Shown: positions 35,867 to 46,606, counted from the first letter of the stretch. The stretch: 64,000 bases of DNA from Verrucomicrobiaceae bacterium (GCA_027491155.1 JAIXWR010000012.1:124001-188000), one strand, 5' to 3'. Notes: a model not told the origin generated them from the sequence alone. Numbers and translations: made by a program.

Positions 35867-36733
35867 TCATCCGCATTCGAAAAGCGTTCTTATCTTTCCG
35901 CTTCTTGTCCCTGAGAAAGAGATCACTCCCATGTCGCCAATCACGACCGAATTGCTTTCGTGGTAGATTCCCGCTTCATCAAATCCTAGCGTCAGTGGCT
36001 CTTCTCGCGTCGTCCAAGGGTAGGCGACCTTCGGACTAGCTTGAATCGAGGCAAACTGAAACAGAAATCGCCACCATAAACTCGGCTTGGATCCCCACTG
36101 TGGCATGTGCTCAAGTCCGCCATACTTTGTTGCGTCCCAAGGGCGAGGTTGATACTCGCGATACGCCTCAAACTGATGATCGACCGATACAGGTTGAAAT
36201 TCGTGTTTAGGATCTGGATCCCATGATCGGTAAAGTGACCCGAAATACGGCTCGTGATCATCGCTGCAGAATCTCTGCTCTGCTCCACATCCTGGTGCCA
36301 GAACCGCTGAATCTGGATCGATCCAAAACGTCTTCACTGAGTCCTTCTCCCACGGAAAATCCTCTGTGGCCCACACCGAGAGGAGCCCCTTGGCGGCAAC
36401 TCGTATGAGGTCTGCGCTGTCGAGCAAGTTGAACTGCCCGAAGAACTTGAGTCCCGAGGGAAGGGGCTCGCCTGGGTTCCAAGCAGGCACTCCGCCGACC
36501 CGCGTCGTCGCTATGTGTGCTCCCATACCGCGTCCCCAAACGACAACATCGGTTGGGATGAGGCGCGCGCCGTCGAGGTCACACTTGGATCGAAGCTTGC
36601 ACACGCTCCAAACGTCAAATGGAGATGTGACGTTGCTGTGATTATTGTAATCGCGCTCGGCAACATCTGCGTAGGAATCGTCGAACCGCTCCAAATCGAT
36701 GCGCTCGTGGTATCTGGACTTGAGATCGGCCAT
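35867..36733 (-). CDS. DUF1963/YwqG-like protein in a low-GC island (possible transfer)
   Basis: 288 residues from ATG 36733; a start 13 codons upstream is possible. 'TTRVGGVPAWNPGEPLPSGL', then KFFGQFNLLDSADL and 'AAKGLLSVWATEDF' resemble the GG-x-P and 'FLaQinL' blocks of DUF1963 (YwqG), though divergent. No signal peptide. The gene and its flanks (about 35820-36790) are near 50% GC by eye, against the mid-60s around it, with AT-ending codons unlike its neighbours. That suggests recent acquisition. YwqG-like proteins often occur among polymorphic-toxin immunity or accessory genes, but no toxin is visible here. Confidence 0.55.
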   Translation of the reverse strand: MADLKSRYHERIDLERFDDSYADVAERDYNNHSNVTSPFDVWSVCKLRSKCDLDGARLIPTDVVVWGRGMGAHIATTRVGGVPAWNPGEPLPSGLKFFGQFNLLDSADLIRVAAKGLLSVWATEDFPWEKDSVKTFWIDPDSAVLAPGCGAEQRFCSDDHEPYFGSLYRSWDPDPKHEFQPVSVDHQFEAYREYQPRPWDATKYGGLEHMPQWGSKPSLWWRFLFQFASIQASPKVAYPWTTREEPLTLGFDEAGIYHESNSVVIGDMGVISFSGTRSGKIRTLFECG

Positions 36734-36784
36734 TGGTGTTTTTCTGAGGCGAACAGTGCTCTTATGTCGCACGCTGCTTTTGCA

Positions 36785-36814
36785 GGTGCTTATGCGGCGC
36801 GCGGCATAAGCACC
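36785..36814. repeat. Perfect 11-bp inverted repeat upstream of the low-GC gene
   Basis: GGTGCTTATGC (36785-36795) and GCATAAGCACC (36804-36814) flank an 8-base GC loop. It lies 52 bases upstream of the start of the low-GC gene at the edge of the GC shift, so it may be its operator, an end of the acquired segment, or a terminator for upstream transcription. Confidence 0.5.
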
Positions 36815-36957
36815 AGCTTCTGCGGCATGCAGCTGAAAATGGAGGCTTCACTGGTATCCTTGAATCCTAGGGATGGGCCAGAGACCTGGCAAGCCAGGCC
36901 TTTCAGCGTTCGGCCGACTGGAATTGGCCTTGGCAGCCGAATCTCGCGGTGCCTCGC

Positions 36958-36979
36958 GGACGACCGGGGGCGGTCGTCC
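36958..36979 (-). terminator. Hairpin downstream of clpB (terminator candidate)
   Basis: GGACGACC (36958-36965) and GGTCGTCC (36972-36979) form a perfect 8-bp stem with a GGGGGC loop, 22 bases beyond the clpB stop. No U tract follows on the minus strand, so this is a weak terminator call. Confidence 0.4.
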
Positions 36980-37001
36980 CTACCTGTGCTACGGAGGTCG
37001 G

Positions 37002-39575
37002 TCACGCCTCGAACGTCATCGCTCCATCCCGGTAATCCGCCGTGATCACATCTCCGTCCTTGAACTTCCCGTCGAGGATTTCCAACGACAGGTGGTCGAG
37101 CAGGTGATGCTGGATCGCCCGCTTCAAGGGCCGCGCGCCGTAAACCGGATCGTAACCCTGGTTGCCGATGTATTCCTTGGCGCTCTCGGTCAGCGCGAGG
37201 GCCAGGCCTTGCTTGGCGAGGCGCTTGCGGACGCGTTCGAGCTGGAGGTCGACGATGGTGGTCAGCTCCTCGCGCTGGAGGCGGTCGAAGATGATGGTCT
37301 CGTCGATGCGGTTGAGAAACTCCGGCCGGAAGTGCTGGCGCAACGCCGCGGTGACCTTGGCCTCGCGCTGCTCGGCATTCTCCTCGTCGAGGATGTACTG
37401 GCTGCCGATGTTCGAGGTCATGATCAGCACGGTGTTCCGGAAGTCCACGGTGCGGCCCTGGCCGTCGGTGATGCGGCCGTCGTCGAGGACCTGGAGCAGG
37501 ACGTTGAAGACGTCCGGGTGCGCCTTCTCGATCTCGTCGAACAGCACCACCGAGTACGGCTTGCGTCGTACATGCTCGGAAAGCTGGCCGCCTTCATCGT
37601 AGCCGACGTAGCCCGGAGGCGCGCCGATCAGGCGGGAGACGCTGTGCTTCTCCATGTATTCCGACATGTCGATGCGGATCATCGCGTTCTCGTCGTCGAA
37701 CAGGAACTCGGCGAGCGCCTTCGACAGCTCGGTCTTGCCGACGCCGGTGGGGCCGAGGAAGAGGAAGGAACCGATCGGGCGGTTCTCGTCCTGCAGTCCG
37801 GCACGCGCGCGGCGGACGGCGTTGGCCACCGCCTTGATCGCCTTGCGCTGGCCGATGACCCGCTGGCCGAGCCGCTCTTCCATGTGGACGAGCTTTTCCT
37901 TCTCGCCTTCCTGCAAGCGCGACACCGGGATGCCTGTCCACGAGGCGACGACGCGGGCGATGTCTTCCTCGGTGACTTCCTCTTTCAAGATCGCGCCGCT
38001 CTTCTGCAGCTCGACCAGCTTCTGGTTGGCAACTTCGAGCTCGTTCTGGGCATCGGGAATCCGGCCGTAGGTGATCTCCGACGCGCGCGTCAGGTCGCCG
38101 ATCCGCTGCGCCTGCTGGGCTTCGTTTTTCAAGGACTCGATCTTCTCCGAGGCGGCACGGACGAGGTCGATGACTTCCTTCTCGTTGCGCCACTGCGCCA
38201 TCAGGCCGGAGGACTTCTCCTTCAGGTTCGCCTGCTCCTCCTTGACCTTGTCGAGTCGGGCATGGCTGGCCTTGTCGGTCTCCTTCTCGAGCGCCTTCTT
38301 TTCCATCTCGAGCTGCATGATCTCGCGCTCGATCTCGTCGATCTCGGTCGGCATCGAATCGAGCTCGATCTTCAGCCGCGACGCCGCCTCGTCCATCAGG
38401 TCGACCGCCTTGTCCGGCAGGAAGCGGTCCGAAATGTAGCGGTCGGACAGCATCGCCGCGGAAACCAGCGCGCCGTCCTGGATGCGCACGCCGTGGTGGA
38501 CCTCGTAGCGCTCCTTGAGGCCGCGCAGGATGGCGATGGTGTCTTCCACCGACGGCTCACCGACCATCACCGGCTGGAAGCGCCGCTCGAGCGCGGCGTC
38601 CTTCTCGATGTACTTGCGGTATTCATCCAGCGTGGTCGCGCCGATGGTCCGCAGCTCGCCGCGGGCAAGCTGGGGTTTGAGCAGGTTGCCGGCATCCGGG
38701 CTGCCCTCGGTCTTGCCGGCGCCGACGATGGTGTGGAGCTCGTCGATGAACAGGATGATCTCGCCGGCCGACTCCGTGACCTCCTTCAAGAAGGCCTTCA
38801 GCCGTTCCTCGAATTCGCCGCGGTACTTCGCGCCAGCCAGCATGCCGCCGAGGTCGAGCACGATCACGCGCTTGTCCTTCATCGAGTCCGGCACGTCGCC
38901 GGAAACGATGCGCCGGGCGAGGCCTTCGACGATGGCGGTCTTGCCGACGCCGGGTTCGCCGATCAGCACCGGGTTGTTCTTGGTGCGGCGGGACAGCACC
39001 TGCATCACGCGGCGGATCTCATGATCGCGGCCGATCACCGGATCGATCTTCCCTTCCCGGGCCCGGGCGGTGAGGTCGGTGCCGTATTTCTCAAGGGTCT
39101 GGTATTTCCCCTCCGGATCGGCGTCGGTGACCTTCTGCGGGCCGCGGATGCTTTCCACCGCCTTGCGCGCCTTCTTTTCATCGAGGCCGGCGTCCTTGAG
39201 CAGCTTGCCTTCCGGCGCGTCGGCCTTGATCGCGCCGATCAGCACGTGCTCGACGCTCAGATAGTCGTCTCCCATCGACTCGCGGACCTCGTCGGCGGCA
39301 TCGAGCGTCGCCCGCATGCCGTAGCTGATCTGCGGCTGGGTGGTGCCGCCCTGCTGGGTCGGTTCGCGGTCGAGCGCCGCGGCGACGGCGACTTTGAGGC
39401 GGGTGGCATCGACGCCGGCCTTTTGGAGGATCGGCGTGAGCACGCCGCCTTCCTGCTGGAGCAGGGCGAGCAGCAGATGGGTGCCCTTCAATTCGGGGTG
39501 CGCCGACTTCGAGGCGAGCCGCTGGGCGGCCTGGAGGGCTTCCTGAAGCTTGTTGGTGAGTTTATCGAGTCCCAT
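37002..39575 (-). CDS. clpB: ATP-dependent chaperone ClpB
   Basis: 857 residues from ATG 39575, the normal ClpB length. The double Clp N-domain (1-145) is followed by AAA-1 with Walker A GEPGVGKT (206-213) and 'LFIDELHT', then a long coiled-coil middle domain (about 410-530, rich in [11 protein letters not shown]). AAA-2 has Walker [12 protein letters not shown] near 610 and '[17 protein letters not shown]' as Walker B. No ClpP-contact tripeptide loop is apparent, which fits a disaggregase rather than a protease subunit. It works with DnaK in protein disaggregation; no dnaK is in the window. I saw no convincing sigma-32 or CIRCE element upstream. Confidence 0.97.
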   Translation of the reverse strand: MGLDKLTNKLQEALQAAQRLASKSAHPELKGTHLLLALLQQEGGVLTPILQKAGVDATRLKVAVAAALDREPTQQGGTTQPQISYGMRATLDAADEVRESMGDDYLSVEHVLIGAIKADAPEGKLLKDAGLDEKKARKAVESIRGPQKVTDADPEGKYQTLEKYGTDLTARAREGKIDPVIGRDHEIRRVMQVLSRRTKNNPVLIGEPGVGKTAIVEGLARRIVSGDVPDSMKDKRVIVLDLGGMLAGAKYRGEFEERLKAFLKEVTESAGEIILFIDELHTIVGAGKTEGSPDAGNLLKPQLARGELRTIGATTLDEYRKYIEKDAALERRFQPVMVGEPSVEDTIAILRGLKERYEVHHGVRIQDGALVSAAMLSDRYISDRFLPDKAVDLMDEAASRLKIELDSMPTEIDEIEREIMQLEMEKKALEKETDKASHARLDKVKEEQANLKEKSSGLMAQWRNEKEVIDLVRAASEKIESLKNEAQQAQRIGDLTRASEITYGRIPDAQNELEVANQKLVELQKSGAILKEEVTEEDIARVVASWTGIPVSRLQEGEKEKLVHMEERLGQRVIGQRKAIKAVANAVRRARAGLQDENRPIGSFLFLGPTGVGKTELSKALAEFLFDDENAMIRIDMSEYMEKHSVSRLIGAPPGYVGYDEGGQLSEHVRRKPYSVVLFDEIEKAHPDVFNVLLQVLDDGRITDGQGRTVDFRNTVLIMTSNIGSQYILDEENAEQREAKVTAALRQHFRPEFLNRIDETIIFDRLQREELTTIVDLQLERVRKRLAKQGLALALTESAKEYIGNQGYDPVYGARPLKRAIQHHLLDHLSLEILDGKFKDGDVITADYRDGAMTFEA

Positions 39576-39721
39576 GGATTTCTTGGTTTGATGCAACTTA
39601 GAACAGAAGCCCGGCGGGATGCCACGCTCCGATTCTGATTCGTTGGGCATCCGATGCCATGACTTCGGCGGAAATCAAATGGGGACCGCGGATTTCCGGA
39701 CGGAGGACGCCCCCCCGGAGA

Positions 39722-41152
39722 TCAGGCGAGGATCTTCGAAACGAGGTGCCCGTGGACGTCGGTCAGCCGGTAGTCGCGGCCCTGGAAACGGTGGGTCAGC
39801 CGGGTGTGATCGATGCCTAACAGATGCAGGGCCGTCGCGTTGAGGTCGTGGATGTGGACCGGATCCTTGACGACGTTGTAGCTGAAGTCGTCGGTCTCGC
39901 CGTGGACATGGCCCCGTTTCACGCCGGCACCGGCCATCCAGATGCTGAAGCAGCGCGGATGGTGGTCGCGGCCGTAGTTGTCGGCGGTGAGTTTTCCCTG
40001 GGAGAAGACCGTGCGGCCGAACTCGCCGCCCCAGATCACGAGGGTGTCCTCGAGCAGGCCGCGTTCCTTCAACTCCATCACCAGCGCGGCACCGGGTTGG
40101 TCGACGTCGTGACACTGGCTCTTGATGCCGCTCGGCAGGTTGTCGTGCTGGTCCCAGCCGCGATGGTAGAGCTGGATGAAGCGCACGCCCCGCTCGGCGA
40201 GGCGGCGCGCGAGGATGCAGTTCGCGGCGTAGCTGCCCGGCTTGCGCGACTCGGGGCCGTAGCGATCGAAGACCGATGCCGGTTCCTGCGACAGGTCGGC
40301 GAGCTCGGGCACGCTGGCCTGCATGCGGAAGGCCATCTCGAACTGGTCGATGCGGTTGCGCGTTTCCGGATCCTGATAGTGATCCAACGCGAGGTGGTTC
40401 AGCTCCGCGAGGTCGTCGAGCATCGCCCGACGGCGCGAGGGGGTGATGCCGGCCGGATTGGTGAGATACAGCACCGGATCCTTGCCGGGCGTGAAGCGCA
40501 CGCCTTGATATTTCGCCGGGAGGAATCCCGATCCCCACATCCGTTCGTGGAGCGGCTGGGCGTTGGTCTTGCCACTGGGCCGGGAAACGAGCGCGACGAA
40601 GGTCGGCAGGTTCTCGTTCATCGAACCAAGGCCGTAGGAAACCCAGGCGCCGAACGACGGACGCCCGCCGATCTGATGCCCGGTCTGCAACAAGGTCATC
40701 GCCGGATCGTGGTTGATCGCCTCGGTGTGCATCGAGCGGATCACGCAAATCTCGTCGGCGAGCTTCGCGGTGTGGGGCAGCAGTTCGCTGACCCACATGC
40801 CGCTCCCGCCGTGTTGGGAAAACCCATAGACCGAAGGTGCGACGGGCAGCCGCGCCTGGCCCGAGGTGAATCCGGTGAGCCGCTGGTCGCCGCGCACGGA
40901 TGCGGGCATGTCCTTGTCGAACATCGCCTTGAGCCCCGGCTTGTAGTCGAAGGTTTCCAACTGCGACGGCGCGCCGGCCTGGGTCAGCCAGATGACCCGC
41001 TTGGCCTTCGGCGCGAAATGCGGGGCGGAAAATCCACCGGCGGCGAGCACTTGAGGATTCAACAACGAAGCCAGCGCCGCCGTGCCGATGCCCACGCTGC
41101 TGCGGCCGAGGAATTGCCGGCGGGTGACGTGAAGGGGATCGAAGGGAGTCAT
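39722..41152 (-). CDS. DUF1501 domain protein (Tat-exported), first copy
   Basis: 476 residues. A Tat signal [20 protein letters not shown] lies at 10-29. The family blocks are all present: '[20 protein letters not shown]', '[20 protein letters not shown]', '[13 protein letters not shown]' and '[19 protein letters not shown]'. The fold is alkaline-phosphatase/sulfatase-like. The role is unproven; in PVC bacteria it is nearly always paired with a PSCyt/DUF1549/DUF1553 protein, as here (7-base gap to the upstream gene). Confidence 0.93.
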   Translation of the reverse strand: MTPFDPLHVTRRQFLGRSSVGIGTAALASLLNPQVLAAGGFSAPHFAPKAKRVIWLTQAGAPSQLETFDYKPGLKAMFDKDMPASVRGDQRLTGFTSGQARLPVAPSVYGFSQHGGSGMWVSELLPHTAKLADEICVIRSMHTEAINHDPAMTLLQTGHQIGGRPSFGAWVSYGLGSMNENLPTFVALVSRPSGKTNAQPLHERMWGSGFLPAKYQGVRFTPGKDPVLYLTNPAGITPSRRRAMLDDLAELNHLALDHYQDPETRNRIDQFEMAFRMQASVPELADLSQEPASVFDRYGPESRKPGSYAANCILARRLAERGVRFIQLYHRGWDQHDNLPSGIKSQCHDVDQPGAALVMELKERGLLEDTLVIWGGEFGRTVFSQGKLTADNYGRDHHPRCFSIWMAGAGVKRGHVHGETDDFSYNVVKDPVHIHDLNATALHLLGIDHTRLTHRFQGRDYRLTDVHGHLVSKILA

Positions 41153-41159
41153 CGTTTCG

Positions 41160-43559
41160 TCAGGGCTTGGTCACGGTTTCATCCATGCACAGGATCGTGC
41201 TGGCGACGGTGGCGAGCGCCGCCAGCTCGGCGGCATCGAGCGATGGATCGGCCGGCGTGGCACCGGTGGCAAGCAGGGCCTTGGCGGCGGCGGGATCGTT
41301 CTGGAAATCCTCGAGGGCGCGGCGATAGGCGCGTTCGAGAATCGACTGCTCTTCCGCTCCGGGCGCGCGGGCGAGCACCGTGCGGAAGCCGAACGACAGG
41401 CGCGCGGCGGGATCGGCCGAGCTCCGCATCATCCGCGCGGCGAGGAAGCGGCTGGCCTCGACGTAGGTTTCGTCGTTCATCAGGTTGAGGGCCTGCAGCG
41501 GCGTGTTGCTGCGCGGCCGCTGGAGCGAGCACACCTCGCGGAAGGGCGTGCCGAAGGTCAGCATCGCCGGATGCGGCACGGAGCGTTTCCAGTAGGTGTA
41601 GAGGCTGCGCCGGTAGAGGCCCTCGCCCTTGTCCGGCACGTAGGTGTTCACTCCCCCTTGTGCGGTCACCTGCTCGTACAAGCCGGGCGGGTGGTAGGGC
41701 TTCACCGGCGGGCCGCCGATTTTCCTCACTAACAGACCGCTGGCGGCGAGGGCCTGGTCGCGGATGAACTCGCCCATCAGGCGGTTGCGGGGGCCGCGGG
41801 CATGCAGCCGGTTCTCCGGATCACGCTCCAACACCTCCGGCGCGATGCGCGCGTGCTGGCGATAGGTCGCGCTGGTGACCAGCATTTTCATCAGCCGCTT
41901 CACGTCCCAGCCCTGGGCGACGAAGTCCCGCGCCAGCCAATCGAGCAGCTCGGGATGCGAGGGAGACTCCCCCTGCGCGCCGAAGTCCTCGCTGGTTTTC
42001 ACGAGTCCGTAGCCGAAGACCTGCTGCCAATAGCGGTTCACCGTCACCCGCGCCGTCAGCGGGTTCTGCGGATCGACCAGCCATTTCGCGAGACCGAGAC
42101 GGTTGCGCGGAAGACCGGCAGCCATCGGCGGGAGCACGGCGGGGGTGGCGGGCTCGACCTGCTCGCCGGGGGCGTTGAAGGCGCCGCGCATCAGCACGAA
42201 GGTGGGCCGCGGCTTCTGCATTTCCTCCATGACCAGGGTGGTGGGGATCGTCCCTTCCGTGTCCTTGATCCGCTTCTTCAACGCAGCCACCTCGTCCTGC
42301 GCCTTCTTCAGAGCGGGAGGGTCGGCCGCCAGCGCCGCGAGCCGGCCTTCGGCTGCGGCCAGCTCCGTCCGGAGCCGCGCGATCTCCGCCTCGATCTCCG
42401 GCGCGGGAAGCTTGATCTGCGGCGGCGCGTTGACCCGGATCGGCGCCTTGTAGTTCCCGTCGCCGCGTTCGGGGACGCTGTTGAAGAAGGCCTTGAGCGA
42501 GTAGAAATCGCGGGCCGTGAGCGGATCGTATTTGTGATCGTGGCAGCGGCAGCAGTTCATCGTCAGCGCCAGCCAGACGGCGCCGGTGGTCTCCGCGCGG
42601 TCGGCGGCGTATTCGGCGAGGAATTCCTCGGGATCGATGGCCCCTTCCTCGTTCAGCATGTTGTTGCGGTTGAATCCGGTGGCGATGCGCTGCTCCAGCG
42701 TCGGATCCGGCAACAGGTCTCCGGCGAGTTGTTCGATGGTGAATTGGTCGAAGGGCAGGTTGCGGTTGAACGCGCCGACCACCCAATCGCGCCAGGCCCA
42801 GATCTCGCGGTCGCGGTCGACCTGGTAGCCGTTGGTGTCGGCGTAGCGGGCGCCATCCAGCCAGTCCACCGCCATGCGCTCGCCGTAGTGGGGCGATGCC
42901 AGCAAGCGGTCCACCAACTTTTCGTAGGCATCGGACGAGGCATCGGCGAGAAACGCATCCACCTCCTCCAAGGTCGGCGGCAGTCCGGTGAGATCGAGCG
43001 TCACCCGGCGGATCAGCGACTCCTTGGCGGCCTCGGGCGAGGGGGCGAGACCTTCTTTCTCAAGGCGGGCCAGCACGAAGCGATCGAGCTCAGCCCGCGG
43101 CCAGTCCGCTTGTTTCACCGCCGGCAACTCCTCCGCGGCGGGCGGCACGAAGGACCAGTGCTTTTCGTAGGGCGCGCCCTGTTCGATCCAACGTCGGAGG
43201 ATTTCCTTCTGCGCATCGGTGAGCTTCTTGTGGGTCTCCGGCGGCGGCATCACCTCGTCCTCATCGGTGCTGTGGATGCGCTTCCACAGCGCGGACTTGC
43301 CGACGTCGCCCGGCACGATGGCGATCGTGCCGTCGTTGTCCGCGGTCGCTCCCTCCCGGGTATCCAGGCGGAGGTCCGCTTCCCGGGTCTTGGGATCGAA
43401 GCCGTGGCAACTGAAGCAATTGTCGGAGAGGATCGGGCGGACGTCCCGGTTGTAGCTCGGCGCTTGGGCTGCCGCGGAGGAAATCACCAGCGCCATCGCG
43501 AGGAAGCGGAAAGGAAGCCGGGCGGGTTTCCGGAGTCCGGGTGGTGATGGAGGCTTCAT
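41160..43559 (-). CDS. PSCyt1/DUF1549/DUF1553 (PSD1) planctomycete-type cytochrome protein
   Basis: 799 residues from ATG 43559 with a signal peptide ending SSAAAQA. The heme site CFSCHG (48-53) sits in the PSCyt1 region '[20 protein letters not shown]'. DUF1549 (about 150-360) contains '[20 protein letters not shown]', and DUF1553 (about 525-790) contains '[20 protein letters not shown]'. A coiled segment (about 395-440) separates them. The function is unproven, with proposals around sulfated or complex polysaccharides. It is co-transcribed with DUF1501 immediately downstream. No LamG insert, unlike the second copy at 61046. Confidence 0.92.
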   Translation of the reverse strand: MKPPSPPGLRKPARLPFRFLAMALVISSAAAQAPSYNRDVRPILSDNCFSCHGFDPKTREADLRLDTREGATADNDGTIAIVPGDVGKSALWKRIHSTDEDEVMPPPETHKKLTDAQKEILRRWIEQGAPYEKHWSFVPPAAEELPAVKQADWPRAELDRFVLARLEKEGLAPSPEAAKESLIRRVTLDLTGLPPTLEEVDAFLADASSDAYEKLVDRLLASPHYGERMAVDWLDGARYADTNGYQVDRDREIWAWRDWVVGAFNRNLPFDQFTIEQLAGDLLPDPTLEQRIATGFNRNNMLNEEGAIDPEEFLAEYAADRAETTGAVWLALTMNCCRCHDHKYDPLTARDFYSLKAFFNSVPERGDGNYKAPIRVNAPPQIKLPAPEIEAEIARLRTELAAAEGRLAALAADPPALKKAQDEVAALKKRIKDTEGTIPTTLVMEEMQKPRPTFVLMRGAFNAPGEQVEPATPAVLPPMAAGLPRNRLGLAKWLVDPQNPLTARVTVNRYWQQVFGYGLVKTSEDFGAQGESPSHPELLDWLARDFVAQGWDVKRLMKMLVTSATYRQHARIAPEVLERDPENRLHARGPRNRLMGEFIRDQALAASGLLVRKIGGPPVKPYHPPGLYEQVTAQGGVNTYVPDKGEGLYRRSLYTYWKRSVPHPAMLTFGTPFREVCSLQRPRSNTPLQALNLMNDETYVEASRFLAARMMRSSADPAARLSFGFRTVLARAPGAEEQSILERAYRRALEDFQNDPAAAKALLATGATPADPSLDAAELAALATVASTILCMDETVTKP

Positions 43560-43705
43560 GGGATGACAGCGGGGCGGAACCTTGACAGGGAAACTCCCGT
43601 GGCAAGGGCCGCGAGCCAAGGAAGAAAGGCGACTTACCCGCTTCGGAGGCAGGGCTGCCTCGCTTCGAATTGCTTGATCGTGAACGAAGCATTCCCCAGC
43701 GGCAG

Positions 43706-44050
43706 GTAGTCCTGGCTTGAGCCCAGTGCCTTTAAGGATTGGAATTTCTGCGTCCCAACGGGACGACTGATCATAGCCCGGCACGGAGTGCCGGGTGGTC
43801 TCGCCCGCCATTCGGCGTCCCATCGGGACGCTTCATTGGGGGGCAGCTAGGATGACCCATCGGGGCCGCACTGATGACGACGGCCTATCCCCGCATGATC
43901 CGTCCCTGTAGGACGGCGAAATGGCGTTGGATCGACCCGGCACTCCGTGCCGGGCTCTTATGAATGGTCCCGTTGGGACCGAAACCACTTGAACGGAGAC
44001 GGCAGGGTCGCGCCCAATCCTTAGAGGCATCGGGCTGAAGCCGGGACTAC
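43706..44050. mobile_element. 345-bp element with terminal inverted repeats and nested hairpins (MITE-like, family E)
   Basis: The ends are GTAGTCCTGGCTTGAGCCC (43706-43724) and GGGCTGAAGCCGGGACTAC (44032-44050), inverted with 17 of 19 matches. A perfect subterminal pair follows: TAAGGATTGG (43733-43742) and CCAATCCTTA (44014-44023). Inside are hairpins CGTCCC-AAC-GGGACG (43751-43765), CCCGGCA/TGCCGGG (43777-43795), CGTCCC-ATC-GGGACG (43816-43830), CCGTCC/GGACGG (43900-43916), CCCGGCA/TGCCGGG (43936-43954) and GGTCCC-GTT-GGGACC (43966-43980). No ORF or clear target duplication. It fills most of the 586-base gap between the PSD1 gene start and deoB; the 146 bases before it show nothing clear. 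Confidence 0.65.
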
Positions 44051-44145
44051 GTACTTCCCGTTTCAAGCTCGCTCGCGAAAACCGAGTCTCGCGGCCACCG
44101 CAATTTCCGATTGGAAGCGGCGGCCGAACCGGTGAAATCTGGAGC

Positions 44146-45237
44146 ATGCGCGCGCTGGTGATCGTGTTGGATTCCGTGGGTTGCGGTGGGGCGAGGGATG
44201 CGGCGGCCTATGGCGACGAGGGCGCGGACACGCTCGGGCATCTCTTCGAGCGGGAAAGCCTGGAGCTGCCGAATCTCGCGCGGCTCGGGCTGTTGGAGGT
44301 TCTTGGCCGCGGCAACGTGGAGCTTTTTCCGGGCGCCGCCTTCGCCCGGATGAGCGAGGCCTCGGCGGGCAAGGACACGACGACCGGGCATTGGGAACTC
44401 GCGGGCTGCGTGCTGGAGGAGCCGTTCGATACCTTCGAGTCCTTTCCGCAGGATCTGCTCGACGAAATCGGCGGCCCATTCCTCGGGAACTGCGCGGCGT
44501 CGGGCACCGAGATCCTGGAACGACTCGGCGGGGAACATCTGCGCACCGGGTGGCCGATCGTTTACACCAGCGCGGACTCGGTTCTGCAAATCGCAGCACA
44601 CGAGGAGCGCTACGGCCTGAAGCAGCTCTACGCCCTCTGCCAGCGGGCCCGTGACGTTTTGGACCGGCGCGGGATCCGCATCGGCCGGGTGATTGCCCGG
44701 CCTTTCCTCGGGGACGATGCGGCGAGCTTCAAGCGGACCTCCAACCGCCACGACTACTCGCTGATGCCGCCGGAAACCGTGCTCAACCGCTTGCAGGCGG
44801 CGGGGGTGGAAATGATCGGCGTGGGGAAGATCTCCGACATCTTCTGCGGCTCCGGCATTTCGGAGTCGCACCCGACGAAATCGAACGCCGACGGGATGGC
44901 GGTGATTGAAAAACTGTGGGCGGAGGAACGGCCGCATCCACATCTGATCTTCGCGAACCTGGTCGATTTCGACATGCTTTACGGCCATCGCCGCGACCCG
45001 GCGGGCTATGCGGATTGCTTGCTGGAGTTCGATGCCTGGCTCGGTGGCTTTCTCCCGAAGGTGGGCGACGATTTCCTCCTGATCACCGCGGACCACGGCA
45101 ACGACCCGTATCATCCCGGCACCGACCACACGCGGGAGCAGGTGCCGCTGTTGACGGTGAATGCGCCGGTGAATCCGGTGGACTCGGCCGATTTCAGCCA
45201 GGTGGCGCAGCTGGTGGGGACGCATTTCGGGGTTTGA
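44146..45237 (+). CDS. deoB: Phosphopentomutase
   Basis: 363 residues, slightly shorter than the usual 390-410. The alkaline-phosphatase-superfamily metal site is clear: '[11 protein letters not shown]' with Asp9, '[12 protein letters not shown]' with the catalytic Thr of DTTTGHWE (about 78-85), '[15 protein letters not shown]' (about 273-287), '[10 protein letters not shown]' and '[12 protein letters not shown]'. It interconverts ribose-1- or deoxyribose-1-phosphate and the 5-phosphates in nucleoside salvage and is cytosolic. Its neighbours are unrelated, but a NupG-like permease gene lies 4 kb downstream. Confidence 0.95.
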   Translation: MRALVIVLDSVGCGGARDAAAYGDEGADTLGHLFERESLELPNLARLGLLEVLGRGNVELFPGAAFARMSEASAGKDTTTGHWELAGCVLEEPFDTFESFPQDLLDEIGGPFLGNCAASGTEILERLGGEHLRTGWPIVYTSADSVLQIAAHEERYGLKQLYALCQRARDVLDRRGIRIGRVIARPFLGDDAASFKRTSNRHDYSLMPPETVLNRLQAAGVEMIGVGKISDIFCGSGISESHPTKSNADGMAVIEKLWAEERPHPHLIFANLVDFDMLYGHRRDPAGYADCLLEFDAWLGGFLPKVGDDFLLITADHGNDPYHPGTDHTREQVPLLTVNAPVNPVDSADFSQVAQLVGTHFGV

Positions 45238-45248
45238 ACAAGAAGGAT

Positions 45249-45369
45249 CGAACCGCGGAGGCGCGGAGGTCGCAGAGGTGAACACGGAGATGGATGTCGG
45301 TTACTTTGTTTTCAGTCCCGGAATCTCCACTTAGCGCTCTCTCCGCGACCTCCGCGCCTCCGCGGTTCG
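45249..45369. repeat. 25-bp perfect inverted repeat flanking ~70 bases (family F)
   Basis: The left arm, 45249-45273, begins CGAACCGCGGAGGCGCGGAG. The right arm, 45345-45369, is its exact reverse complement, and three more bases (GAG/CTC) pair after one mismatch. It fills the gap between deoB and the RlmI-like gene. It could be a MITE-like repeat or a transcribed structure; the loop has no ORF. Confidence 0.75.
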
Positions 45370-45445
45370 TTCGTTCTCGGGTTCGAGCGCTCCGTGATCC
45401 AGGCTTGCCCCGGCGCTCCGCCCGGATCATGGCTTTCCGCCACTT

Positions 45446-46606
45446 ATGGCCGGTCTCATCATTGCTCCACGCGCCCGCATCTTCCATGGCCACGAATGGG
45501 TCTATGCCACGGAGGTCAAAAAGACCTTCGGCGATCCCCAGCCGGGCGACGTGATCACGCTCAAGGATTTCCAGGACCGCTCGCTGGGCACCGCGATCTA
45601 CAACCCGATGTCGCAGATCGTCGCGCGCCGCTTTTCCCGCCGGAAACAGGACCTCGACGCGGAGTTCTTCGTCCGGCGGATCGGGCAGTCGATTGAGCAC
45701 CGCCAGCGCCTCGGCCTTGATGAAACCCTCGCCCGTCTGGTGTGGAGCGAGTCCGACGGCATGCCCGGACTGATCATCGACCGCTACGGCGCGCATGTCG
45801 TGGTCCAGACGTTGACCCTGGCGATGCGGCAGCGCATCGACCTGATCGTGGCGGCTTTGAAAGAGCTGATCTCCCCGGAAACGATCATCCTGCGCAACGA
45901 CTCGCCGGTGCTGAAAGCGGAGGGCATTGAACAGGAGATCACGGTGCTCCACGGGACGAACCCGGGTGCGTTCATCGTCGAGGCGAACGGCCTGAAGTTC
46001 GAGATCGACCTGCTGGACGGCCAGAAGACGGGCCTTTATCTCGACCAGCTCCAGTCGCACGCCGAAGTCGCGAAGCTGGCGGAAGGCAAGCGGGTGCTCG
46101 ACTGCTTCACGAACCAAGGCGGCTTCGCCCTCGCCTGTGCCAAGGCCGGTGCGGCCAAGGTGACGGCGGTCGACATCTCCGAAAGCGCCTGCGCCGCCGC
46201 ACGCCGCAATGCGGAGCTGAACGGGCTGGAGCTCGATGTCATCGCCCACAACGTCTTCGACTTCCTCAAGCACGCGCAGCCGGACTACGACTTCATCATC
46301 CTCGATCCGCCGAGCTTCACGCGGAACAAGAAGACGCTCATGGACGCGATGCGCGGCTACAAGGAGATCCACCTGCGCTCGCTGAAGCTCCTCGACAAGG
46401 GCGGCCTGCTTTCCACCTTTTGCTGCTCCCACCACGCCAGCCGCGAGCTCTTCCAGGCGAACCTGGTCGACGCGGCGGTCGATGCGAAGAAGTCGCTGCG
46501 CCTCGTGATGAACCACGGCCAGCGCGGCGACCACCCGGTGCTGCTGGCCTTGCCGGAGACGGAGTATTTGAAAGGGATCACCGCCGAACTGATGGCCGGA
46601 AGATGA
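45446..46606 (+). CDS. Class I SAM-dependent rRNA methyltransferase (RlmI-like, PUA domain)
   Basis: 386 residues. A PUA domain occupies about 1-75 ('ARIFHGHEWVYATEV'). The methyltransferase domain has SAM motif I 'VLDCFTNQGGFALACAKAGA' (about 208-227), 'VDISESACAAARRNAELNG', motif IV 'FIILDPPSFTRNKKT' and 'STFCCSHH' near the end. The layout is that of the RlmI/YccW family of 5-methylcytosine 23S rRNA methyltransferases, though the exact target base cannot be read. Its stop overlaps the zinc-ribbon gene start by ATGA. Confidence 0.9.
   Translation: MAGLIIAPRARIFHGHEWVYATEVKKTFGDPQPGDVITLKDFQDRSLGTAIYNPMSQIVARRFSRRKQDLDAEFFVRRIGQSIEHRQRLGLDETLARLVWSESDGMPGLIIDRYGAHVVVQTLTLAMRQRIDLIVAALKELISPETIILRNDSPVLKAEGIEQEITVLHGTNPGAFIVEANGLKFEIDLLDGQKTGLYLDQLQSHAEVAKLAEGKRVLDCFTNQGGFALACAKAGAAKVTAVDISESACAAARRNAELNGLELDVIAHNVFDFLKHAQPDYDFIILDPPSFTRNKKTLMDAMRGYKEIHLRSLKLLDKGGLLSTFCCSHHASRELFQANLVDAAVDAKKSLRLVMNHGQRGDHPVLLALPETEYLKGITAELMAGR

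Noticed and set aside
36740-36840. Integron attC-like hairpin near the low-GC gene
   Set aside because: The hairpin lacks the GTTRRRY/RYYYAAC core sites of attC, and no integrase is present.
39576-39720. Heat-shock promoter or CIRCE element upstream of clpB
   Set aside because: A CCCCAT word exists, but no CTTGAA-like box stands at the right distance and no CIRCE inverted repeat is present.
43706-44050. CRISPR array
   Set aside because: The hairpins are neither direct repeats of constant length nor separated by regular spacers, and no cas gene is in the window.
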